Shown: one piece after another, positions 46,009-55,400 of the stretch
Numbering within the stretch: position 1 is the first letter of the stretch
Layout: every line of letters begins with the position of its first letter
Assembly (NCBI GenBank): GCA_036006425.1
Contig: DASYPQ010000014.1
Location: 182,043-246,042 of the forward strand
Direction of reading: 5' to 3'
Origin: DASYPQ01 sp036006425
GTDB lineage: Bacteria; Planctomycetota; UBA1135; GCA-002686595
Length of the DNA stretch: 64,000 nucleotides
Position numbers and translations under genes: made by a program
Notes under the pieces: model-generated
What the model saw: only the letters and a program-made list of their open reading frames with translations
Databases searched by the model: none
Told to the model about the DNA's origin: nothing

Positions 46009-46347
46009 TCAGATCAGGATCAGGATCAGGACGACCCCGACGACGATCGCGATGATCGTCAGGTCGTGGTCGCTGAGGGTGAGCTCGCCCGCGCTCAGCG
46101 CTTCGAGCCCGGCGCCCTTCTGATCGGCGGCGGTCAACGCCGCGCGCTGGGTCTCGTCGATCGACGCCGCGGGGTGGACGGCGCCGGCGCGGAGCTCGCC
46201 GAGCGGCGCGGCGTCGACCGCGCGCAGCCGGCTCGCTTCGGCGGGGGAGAGAGACTGGACGCGACCCGGTGCGTGCCCGTTTCCGGCGAGCACCGGAGCG
46301 GCGAAGAGCGCGAGCGCGAGCAGGGAACTCGAGATCCTTGTCTTCAT
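46009..46347 (-). CDS. small exported protein with C-terminal membrane tail (PA2779-like)
   Basis: A 112-residue protein: signal peptide (residues 1-21, ending PVLAG), a short Ala/Arg/Glu-rich helical body, then a C-terminal hydrophobic segment (TIIAIVVGVVLILILI) at the very end. This layout and its position next to a C39-like peptidase match the PA2779/PA2778 gene pair of Pseudomonas. A clear AAGGAG lies 10 nt before the ATG. It may be a small partner or substrate of the peptidase. Sequence similarity cannot be measured here. Confidence 0.6.
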   Translation of the reverse strand: MKTRISSSLLALALFAAPVLAGNGHAPGRVQSLSPAEASRLRAVDAAPLGELRAGAVHPAASIDETQRAALTAADQKGAGLEALSAGELTLSDHDLTIIAIVVGVVLILILI

Positions 46348-46350
46348 GCG

Positions 46351-46983
46351 TCAATTCTCCTTCGAAGGGTTCGGGGCCGAGGGACCGGTCGAACGAGGAG
46401 CAGGGAGGCTCTCCCCGCCGTTCCTGGGTGTCGCGAGCAGAGTGAATCTCTGGCAGCTCTCCCAGCCGCGCTCGAACGCCGCGATCGGACGGATGACCTG
46501 CCCGCGCGCGGGATCCAGGAGCACGACGTTCTTCTTGGGCTCGTCGTAGCCGAGCACGAGGCAGTAGTGATGCATGTCGCCGCCGGGGCTGACCATCACG
46601 AGCAGGGGGCGCCCCGCGTCGAGGTGACCGTAGAGTCCGGTGTCGCCCCGGTCGAGCGTGCCGTGGAAGAGGAACACCTCCATCCCGTCGGACTCGAGCG
46701 CCTGGCGCAGCTCGCCGCCCGAGAGGCCCTTCTCGTCCGCGGCGCGTTTCGCGAGGTCCGCGCGCTGCTCGGGCGGGATCGGGACGTTCCAGTACTGGCA
46801 CAGCGCCGACATCGCCACGAGTCCGCAGTCGTACAGCTCGTCCTGGCGCACGAGCGGCAGGTCGAGCATCACCGCGCTGTCCGAGAGCAGCGGCTCGACA
46901 CGGGTGGTTCGACAGCCCGCGAGGGCGCTCACGAACGCGAGCGCGCGGATCCAGGAAGCAGGAACCATCGGCTCGCGCAGCAT
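46351..46983 (-). CDS. C39-like cysteine peptidase lipoprotein (PA2778-like)
   Basis: A 210-residue lipoprotein (SALAGC) with a papain-like C39 domain: the Cys in RQDELYDCGLVAMSAL, His in GGDMHHYCLVLGYD and Asp in VLLDPARG form the expected triad. C39 domains cut after double-Gly leaders in bacteriocin exporters; stand-alone lipoprotein versions have no settled function. Met at 46968 (MVPASW) is an alternative start. It precedes the small tail-anchored gene by 3 nt, so they form one transcript. Confidence 0.8.
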   Translation of the reverse strand: MLREPMVPASWIRALAFVSALAGCRTTRVEPLLSDSAVMLDLPLVRQDELYDCGLVAMSALCQYWNVPIPPEQRADLAKRAADEKGLSGGELRQALESDGMEVFLFHGTLDRGDTGLYGHLDAGRPLLVMVSPGGDMHHYCLVLGYDEPKKNVVLLDPARGQVIRPIAAFERGWESCQRFTLLATPRNGGESLPAPRSTGPSAPNPSKEN

Positions 46984-47091
46984 AGGAGCCCGATGTCCCC
47001 ATGCAAGAGCCGGTGCCCTCGTGCAAGAAAAGGGGGCGGCGCCGCCCGTCGGCGACGCCGCCCCGCGCATCCCCAGGATCTTCTCAGCAGA

Positions 47092-49152
47092 TCACGGCGA
47101 CCACACGACGGAGACACCGTTCGTGATGTTGAGGAACGTCCCGCACGGACCCGCGGCGTTCCGGTACGCGGTCTGGTAGTACCGGACGACGTTGCCCGAG
47201 AGCGGAACCGAGCCCTTGACCGAGATCGGCAGGTCGGAGCCGGTCGGGTAGGACGCACTGCCGCCGACCGGCGTCTTGTTGCCGAGTCGGATCAGGTGGC
47301 CGCCCATGCAGCGGTGACCGTCGCCGAATGTCACGTTCACGACGCCGTCGCCCTGGAAGAACACGGCCAGCGGGCCCGTCATGTGCGAGGCACTGAGGAC
47401 GAGCTGGTCGAACGACGCGGAAGTCGCGCCGCTCCCGACGAGACGGCCGCCGAGTCCGCTCGAGTTGCGGCATCCCGCGCCCTCGGACGGACTGCTGTTG
47501 TTGGCGCACGGGCAGCCCGAGGCGCCGAAGCAGAACGGCGTCCCGCCGTCGAACTCGCATCCGTCCGGGATGCCGTTCGCGTTCAGGTCGGGTTCTCCCC
47601 CGGCGATGTCGCAGGAGTCCGGGATTCCGTTGAGGTTGCAGTCCGCGGATCCGCCGGCGATCGAGCACGCATCGCCGATGCCGTCGTTGTCGCAGTCGCC
47701 CTGCGTCGGGTTGGAGATGAAGACGCAGTTGTCGCACGCGTCACCGGCCCCGTCCCCGTCGACGTCCGCTTGACCGGGATTCGCGACGTTGGGGCAGTTG
47801 TCCTGGCAGTCGAGCAGTCCGTCCGCGTCGACGTCCGTGTCCGCGACACCGCACCCGCACACGCCGGGCGTCGTCTTGTTCGGGTCGTTCGGGCAGCCGT
47901 CGAGGCAGTCGAGCGTCCCGTCGCCGTCCGTGTCGGTGTCCGCGACGCCGCAGCCGCAGACGCCCGGATCGATCTTCGCCGGATCGTTCGGGCAGCCGTC
48001 GACGCAGTCCGCCGTGCCGTCCTTGTCCGAGTCGATGTCCGGGTTGTTGCAGCCGCACTGTCCCGGATCGTTCTTGGTCGGGTCGGTCGGACATCCGTCG
48101 ACGCAGTCGGCGAATCCGTCGCCGTCCGTGTCGGTCTCGGCGTTGAAGCAACCGCACTGGCCTGGATCGTTCTTGGCCGGGTCGGTCGGGCAGCCGTCGC
48201 ACGAGTCGGGCGTGCCGTCGCCGTCGCCGTCCGGGCCCGCGTTCGGGCACTCGGCGCAGGCGGCGAGGTCGGCGATGATCCGCATGTGGAATCCGCCCCA
48301 GATCGAGCCGTTGGCCGCGAACTGGCGGCAACCGGACGTCTGGCCTCCCTGTCCGTCGCGGTAGAACTGGTTGATGTTGTCGAGGCCGGTTCCCGCGAGA
48401 GCCGTGGGATTCTTGTAGTAGGTCGCGTCGCCGAAGTCGCACGGAGCCGACGTCGAGAGCGGATTGCCGGCGATGATCGGTCCACCGACGGTGGCGTTCG
48501 TCGTCCCGGATTGACCGGTGAACTGGTACGAGAAGCCGAAGTCGTCGAGCGTCGGCACTCCGTCGTAGACGAGGTTCGCGTCACCCTGGAGGCAGAACTC
48601 GAAGCCGCCGGTCAGGTCGATGTCGACGATGTAGCAGGTGAGCGTGCCGACGGTCGCGGCTCCGGGCAGATTGCTGAGCGTGTACGCCGCGGTCGGCGCA
48701 CCCGCGCCGGCGAGCGTGACGCAGGAGTCGTAGTCCTGCCAGAAGTTGATGTTGAGGCCGAACACGCCCGCGAGGTCGCGCGTGCAGTACGCGACCTGGA
48801 AGCCCGTGACGCGGTAGTTGTTCACCGTGCCCGCGTTCGGCGGCGGCGACGTGACGGTCGGGACGCGTCCTTCGTCGAGCACCGTCGAGTTGTTCAACAA
48901 CGAGGTGAAGTACCCGGAGTTGCACGTGTTGTCGTAGATCACGCCGGGGTTCGGGAGGAGGTTGCTCTGTTGACCGTTCGCCGGCGTGAACTCACCTGTC
49001 GCGAGGTGATACGTCCCGGCGTAGATGGGCGTCACGCAGGGATGGGCGGCGTTGCGGTCGATCGTTTGTGCGGATGCCATGCTGCCGACGATCACTGCTG
49101 CGGCGAACGACGCCAGCGCGGTGATTCGCGGACACGAGCTCGAGGAAGTCAT
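47092..49152 (-). CDS. secreted protein with thrombospondin-type-3 repeats and shared C-terminal domain (686 aa)
   Basis: A 686-residue exported protein. It has a signal peptide (to about residue 29, SMASAQ), a 270-residue N-terminal domain I do not recognise, calcium-binding TSP3 repeats at about 306-534 (units like DTDGDGFADCVDGCP), and a 150-residue C-terminal domain (536-686) starting GTPFCFGASGCPC and ending SVVW-SP. The same C-terminal domain closes the giant protein upstream. Cys content is high and regular, so disulphides are likely and the protein should be outside the cytoplasm. Function unknown; possibly surface or matrix. Confidence 0.85.
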   Translation of the reverse strand: MTSSSSCPRITALASFAAAVIVGSMASAQTIDRNAAHPCVTPIYAGTYHLATGEFTPANGQQSNLLPNPGVIYDNTCNSGYFTSLLNNSTVLDEGRVPTVTSPPPNAGTVNNYRVTGFQVAYCTRDLAGVFGLNINFWQDYDSCVTLAGAGAPTAAYTLSNLPGAATVGTLTCYIVDIDLTGGFEFCLQGDANLVYDGVPTLDDFGFSYQFTGQSGTTNATVGGPIIAGNPLSTSAPCDFGDATYYKNPTALAGTGLDNINQFYRDGQGGQTSGCRQFAANGSIWGGFHMRIIADLAACAECPNAGPDGDGDGTPDSCDGCPTDPAKNDPGQCGCFNAETDTDGDGFADCVDGCPTDPTKNDPGQCGCNNPDIDSDKDGTADCVDGCPNDPAKIDPGVCGCGVADTDTDGDGTLDCLDGCPNDPNKTTPGVCGCGVADTDVDADGLLDCQDNCPNVANPGQADVDGDGAGDACDNCVFISNPTQGDCDNDGIGDACSIAGGSADCNLNGIPDSCDIAGGEPDLNANGIPDGCEFDGGTPFCFGASGCPCANNSSPSEGAGCRNSSGLGGRLVGSGATSASFDQLVLSASHMTGPLAVFFQGDGVVNVTFGDGHRCMGGHLIRLGNKTPVGGSASYPTGSDLPISVKGSVPLSGNVVRYYQTAYRNAAGPCGTFLNITNGVSVVWSP
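47095..47544 (-). other. 150-residue conserved C-terminal domain, copy 1
   Basis: Encodes the C-terminal domain of the 686-residue protein. Fixed points: CPC-NNSSP, AGCRNSSGLGG, LSASH-TG, VFFQG, GDGHRCMGG, PVGG-ASYP, DLPISVKG, RYYQ, YRN, GPCG, NIT and VSVVW before the stop. Confidence 0.8.
47590..48235 (-). repeat. thrombospondin-type-3 repeat array, copy 1
   Basis: DNA coding for Asp-rich, Cys-bearing repeats of about 31-33 residues (pattern D-D-DGDG-D--DGCP-DP-K--PG-CGC). The units are related but not identical at DNA level. Confidence 0.75.
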
Positions 49153-49441
49153 GAGGTGCTACTCCAGGGGGCTGAGGAGCGAAGGGAAGTCTCGAATCGA
49201 CGCGCATGGAGAGCGCTCCGATTCAGGGATCAGGCTGATCCAGACCTGATTCTCCCTTGATTCCGGCTTCTTCCGCAAGAGCAGTCGAGACGAACTCCGG
49301 CGAAAAGTGCACGTCGCGCGGTGCTCGCGGCGCGCGACGCAAACGACGACGGACGGCACTGCGAGTCGCAGCGCCGTCCGCATCGAACGGTTTCCGCGCG
49401 CGGCGTCGCGATCGACGCCGCGCCGGAAGTTCAGGAGGAAG
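49153..49441. other. 289-bp non-coding gap between the two repeat-protein genes
   Basis: Both flanking genes are on the minus strand. I see no gene here. A nested inverted repeat (49223-49249, with GATCAG/CTGATC around base 49234) could be a 3' or 5' RNA hairpin. The 5' region of the 686-aa gene shows a GGAG before the ATG. Confidence 0.5.
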
Positions 49442-52400
49442 CTACGGGATCCAGACGACCGACACCGCGTTGGTGATGTTCGTCCCGCTACCGCACGGAC
49501 CGCCGTTGTTGCGGTAGAGCGACTGGTAGTAGCGCACGCCGCCGCCCGGCGGGAGCGCACCCTTCACCGAGATCGGGAGATCGCCGCCACCCGGGTAGCT
49601 CGCCGCGCCGCCGACCGGGTTCTTCGTCCCGATCCGCAGCAGTTGTCCGCCCATGCACCGGTGGCCGTCGCCGTAGGTCACGGACGTCAGCGCGTTGCCT
49701 TGGAAGAACACGGTCAAGCTTCCCGTCAGGTGGGACGCGCTCAGGATCAAGCCGTCGGACGCGACGCTCGTCGTGCCGTGGCCGACCAGGACGCCACCGA
49801 GGCCGGAGGAGTTGCGGCAGCCGGCGTGCTCCGCCGGGCTGCTGTTGTTGCCGCACGGGCATCCCGAGGATCCGAAGCAGAAGGGCGTTCCGCCGTTCAG
49901 CTCGCACTGGTCCGGGATTCCGTTGGCGTTCAGGTCCTGGCTCCCGCCGCCGGCGATGTCGCAGGTGTCGGGCACGCCGTTGTGGTCGCAGTCCGGGGCG
50001 CCCGAGGCGATCGCGCACGCGTCACCGACGTTGTCGCTGTCGCAGTCGGCCTGACCCGGGTTGGCGAGGAACGGGCAGTTGTCGCACGAGTCTCCGCGTC
50101 CGTCGCCGTCCGAGTCGAGCTGCGTGGGATTCGCGAGGCCCGGGCAGTTGTCGACGCAGTCGAAGACGCCGTCGAAGTCGAGGTCGACGTCGGGCTGACC
50201 GCAGCCGCAGGCGCCCGGCGTGATCTTCAACGGGTCGTTCGGGCACCCGTCGTGGCAGTCCGCCGTGCCGTCGCCGTCGGTGTCGGTGTCGGGCGTGCCG
50301 CATCCGCACTGACCCGGCGCGATCTTCAGCGGGTCGTTCGGGCACCCGTCGTTGCAGTTCGCCGTGCCGTCTCCATCCGTGTCGGTGTCGGGGATGCCGC
50401 AGCCGCATTGGCCCGGGGCGATCTTCAGCGGGTCGGTCGGGCATCCGTCGATGCAGTCCGCCGTGCCGTCGCCGTCGGTGTCGGTGTCCGGATTGAAGCA
50501 GCCGCACTGGCCCGGAGCGATCTTCAGCGGGTCGGTCGGGCAGCCGTCGATGCAGTCCGCCGTGCCGTCGCCGTCGGTGTCGGTGTCCGCGACGCCGCAT
50601 CCGCACTGACCCGGAGCGATCTTCAGCGGATCGTTCGGGCAGCCGTCGCAAGCGTTCGGCGTGCCGTCACCGTCCGTGTCGAGCATCGCCCACGTCAGCG
50701 TGAAGGGCTGTCCGCCGCCCGGCGCCGTCGACGACGGTCCGTTGGTGGCGACGCGGATCAGGTACGTCGTTCCGGACGTCACAGGCAGCGTGACGGTCGA
50801 GCCCGGCGCGCAGCCGACGACTCCGTTGTCGCTGCAAGCCGACGCGATCTGGTTCGAGGCGGAGAAGGTCGGGCACGTCGTGTGCACCGACACGACCGTG
50901 TCGAACGTTCCGCACGTCGCCAGGGTGAGGTTCGTCGTGCACGGCGCGGTGAAGCTGTACCAGGTGTCCCAGTACGTGTAGGTCGTCGCGCAACTCGCGA
51001 GACCCGTCGAGCTCAGGCCGGACGGGTCGCCGGTCGCGCCGACGTTCGTCGCGGCGAGCGATCCGTTCGCACCCGCGATCGGAGTCGCGTTCGAGCACAG
51101 GTCGTTCGCCGGCGTCGGCGAGCCGGTGACGTTCAAGGTGAACGTGCCGACGCCCGTGCCGAAGCCGGAGACCAGGACGTAGTAGTTCTGGCCGGCCGAG
51201 GCCTGCCACGCCACCTTCGAGTGGAACGGCGAGCCCTGGATGTCGTCGTTGACGGTCACGCACGTGAGAGCGCCGCAAGTTCCCGTGTAGACGTGGAGCT
51301 TGGTGTCGTAACTCGCCGTGAGCGTGTCCGCGTAGACGGTCTGGCTCGATCCGACGTTGACGAGGTACCAGATGCCCGGAGCTGTGACGCCGAAGTTGCC
51401 TCCGCCCTCCGCGTTGCCCGGACCCGTGCAAGGCGTCGGGACGCTCGCAAGCTCCGCGGTCGCCAGCGTGGTGTCGCCGGGAGTCGACGACGGGACCGCG
51501 ACGGCGATCGCGCCGACGCAGTTGTCGTTCGCCAGCGCCGCGCTCAGGTTGAGCGTGAAGCTCCCGCCCGTGCCGATCGACTTGTCGGACACCCGGATGA
51601 GGTAGGTCGTGCCGTTCGCGATCGGGATCGAGAGGCACGATGCGCTGCCTCCGCACGGCGATCCGCCGCACGTGTCGTTGCACGCGATCAGCGAACCGAT
51701 GCAGGGGCTGTTGTAGATCGACACCACCGTGTCGATCGCCGAGCTGCACGTGTTGACCGCGAGCGTGCCCGTGAGAGGCGCGGTGTAGGAGTACCACACG
51801 TCGTTCCCGGTCACGTCGCAACCCGACGTCCCGTCGTTCGTCGACAGGAACGTCGTGCCCGGCGTCGAGCCGTTGGAGATCGAGATCGCCGCGGAGCACG
51901 CGTCGTTCGCCGGGGGAGCGGGGGCCGCGGTCACGTTGACCGTGTAGTCCTCGACTTCGCCGACGGCGGTCGTGCCGCACGGGCTCACCGCGCCGGCGCC
52001 CTGGACGCGCACGCGCATGCGCGTCGGTCCGAGCGGAGACGACAGCGGCGGGATGATGGTGCCGGAGAAGGTCGCCGGGCCGCCGGAGAGCGTGAACTGC
52101 TCACCCGCGTCCGTGAAGCTCCCGTTCCCGTTCCAGTCCGCCCACACCGTCGCCTGGTCGCCCGCGACCGGGTTGCCGTTCGTGACGACGACCGTGTCGC
52201 CGAGCGCGCGCTGCATCGACGTCGACTGCGTCGCGTAGTCGTTGTAGCAGCCGGTGCCGGACGTGGTCGTGTTGTTGATCGTGCCGACGGTCACGTTCGA
52301 GATGTACTCGTCCGTGGCCGTGTTGCACGCGATCGAACCGGCCGTGCAGTACGGCAGCACGGAGATCGAGAGCAGGTACGGGCCCGCGGCCGCGCCGGTC

Positions 52401-55400
52401 ACCCGGGCGACGTAGGTACCCGAGGTCACGACACGGAAGACGAGACCTTCGCCGGGGTAGGCCGGCACGGTCGAGACGAGCGAGCCCGCGCCCGAGCCCG
52501 CGGTGACGGTCGTGCCGCTCCCGTTCACGGAGACGAGCACCGTTCCGCCCGAGTTCAGCAGGGCGAGCGTCAGATCGGTCGCGGTCGCGCCCCGCGAGGG
52601 GTCCGCATCCGCGCCGAGGAAGATCATCTGCCCGGCCGTCGCCGTGAACGCGTAGTGGTCGTTGTCCGACGCGGCCGAGAGCGAGCCGCTGTAGTACTTG
52701 CTCCCGGTCTGCGCCTGGGCCACGGTGTTGTTCGGTTCCGACTCCGTCGTCGCCAACGCCGAAGGCGGCTGGATCACGGCGGAGAGCCGGTAGGGCTCCG
52801 ACGCCGTGCCGGAGTGGTGGTCGACGCTCAGGTAGGAAGCGACACCGGTCAGCTGCGTGCCCATCACGAGGGGGTTGAACCCGCTCGCTCCGAACTGCGC
52901 GTCGCCGTCGTCGTCGTCGAATTCGAGCGTGTCCGTGGTCGTCGTGACCCGGAGTTCCCAGTCGGCGGAGTTCGCCGGGAGACCGTCGACGAAGGCGAAG
53001 ACGCGCGAGCCCGCGTCGGGCGTTCCGATCGAGTAGAAGTCGACGTCGCTCGTGACGCCGATCGAACCCTCCATCGGGTAGCTGTAGGTGTTCGCCGTCG
53101 CCGGGGTGGCGTTCGCCTCGGTCTCACGCGTGCAGGCCGTGACCTCGAGGGAGAACGCACTGCCCGCGTTCGCCAGGTTGTCGTCCACGTAGACGTAGAC
53201 CGTCTCTCCGGACGCCATCGTCTGGCACATCACTTCCTCGGCGCCGTTCGTCGAGTTCCGGTTGGCCGCGTTGATCGCCGTCGCGACGATGATCGGCGGA
53301 GCGCCGCCCGGGCAGGAGCTCGCCGTGTAGAGAACGGCGTTCTGCGCGGTGTTGTAGCCGGTGAGGCGGAACGAGTACGTCCCGGCGGAAGGCGCCGTGA
53401 ACGTGTACACGACGTCGCGACCGGGTGCCGTGGAGGCCGTCTGTCCGACTCCAGTGAACGCTCCCGATCCCGAGAGCTGGTAGTCGTTGAACGCGCCGGC
53501 CGTCGTCCCGGTCACCGGGAGGTTCAGCGCGAGCGCCGTCGCCGTCCCGCAGGTGTCGTTGCCCGGCGGCGGAGCGAAGTCGAACGTGAACCCGTAGTCG
53601 ACGGTCGGCGCCACGGCGCCAAACATCCCGACGAGGATCCAGTACTGTGTTCCGCCGTTCATGACGAACGTCGACGTCTCGGGGTCGGAGCACGCGACCT
53701 GCGTCAGGCCGCCGCAGCTCCCCGTGAAGATCGCCGTGACCGTGTCGTTCGTCGACGTCTCGTTGAGCGTCGCCGTGCCGGTGACGGCCGGGGTGTAGGT
53801 GAACCACACGCCGCTCGTCGTGACGGTCGTGCCGTTGCAGGTCACGTCGAGGTCGTTCGTCGCGCCGACGCCGTTCACGCTCGCCGCGGGCGCCGTGTAC
53901 GGGGTCGCGGCGATCACGCTCGCGCCCGTGCAGAGGTCGTTCGGCGGAGGTGTGAGGACGACGACGAGGTTGTAGGGGCCGCCCGGGCTGGACGGCGCGC
54001 CCTTCGAGGCGACGCGGATCAGGTACGTGACGCCGCTCGAGAGCGACACGCTCACCTTGGACTGCAGCCCGCTGCCGCAGCCGGCGAAGTCGTCGCTGCA
54101 GGCGATCACGGTGCCGGCGCAGCCGCCGCTCCAGACTTCGAGGACCGTGTCGGTCGCCGTCCCGTTGCAGAGGCTGATGTCCCACGACTTCGTCACGGTG
54201 GGGGTGAAGGACCACCACACGTCACGGTCGACGGGCGTGCCGCAGCCGTTCGCCGGGCCGTCGAGCGAGGCCGAGCCGTTGTCGCCGGCGATGCCCGCGG
54301 GCCCCGTGCCGCCCGCGGCGAGCAGGAACGGCACCGCGCAGGTGTCGTTCGGCGGAGTGCCGCCGAGCGTCGCCGTCACGGTGTAGTTGTCGGATCCGCC
54401 GCCCGGAACGGTGCCGCCGAAGACGGCGCTGATCGGGTTCCCCTGGATCCCGACCTGGTTCACGCGGATCGCGTACCAGTTGCCGGAGGTCACGGGGCTC
54501 GAGATCGACACGCTGCCGCAGCGGTTGGCAACCGTGGAGGTCACGAGGACCGTGTGCGGGCAGCCGCCCGTGCCGGAGAGCTGCTCGAACTGAACGAGCG
54601 TGCCGGTCTGGCCGGAGACGGTCAGGTAGAGAATGTCCGAGGCCGTCGCCTGGAACCGGTACCAGTCGGTGTCACGGTTCGTCGTCATGCCGCGGACCGT
54701 GCCGCGCAGAACCGTCGGCGTCACGGTGGGTGCCGCGATCGTGGTGAAGAGGTTCGGCGTCGAGTCGCAGCCGTCGTTCGTCGCCGGGCCGAAGCTCGGC
54801 TCGACTTCCGGGATCGAGCCCGGCGGCATCGATGCCGCGCACGTCGTGCACACCGTCGCGCCGGTGCAGGCCGAGCCGTTGTCGCTGATCGTCAGGGTGA
54901 ACGTGTTCGTCTGCGGTCCGCTGTTGAAGTGCGAGACCCAGATCCAGTACGTGTTGCCGAAGGTCGAGCACCAGCTGACCTGCGACGCGTTCAAGCTGCC
55001 GCAGAAATCGTCGTCGACGCCGGCGATCGACAGGTTGTCGCACCGGCCGCACATCACCATCATCACCGAGTCGAACACCGGCGACGTGCCGCACAACGAC
55101 GCGGTCATCGTGTTGCCTGTTCCGGTGACCGTGTACCAGACGCCCCGGCGATTCGACATGCCGGTCGTGAACGCGCCGACGCTGCTGACGAAGGCGTTCG
55201 ACTCGACGGTCGCGCCCGAGACGGTGCCCGAGACGGCGACGGAGGGCGAGTAGGGGCCGGTGATCGCCTGCGCGGAAGAGCAGTTGTCGTTGTTCGGCGT
55301 CGTCGCCGCGACGTTGATGACGACGGAGAGGTACGCGCTGCCGGTGTTCGTCCCGTCGCTGTACGCGACCGGGAAGTTCTTCGTGCCCGCCGTGGTTCCG

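Noticed and set aside
50180..50700. CRISPR array
   Set aside because: The 99-bp units are directly joined coding repeats (TSP3) in frame within a long gene; there are no unique spacers and no cas genes.
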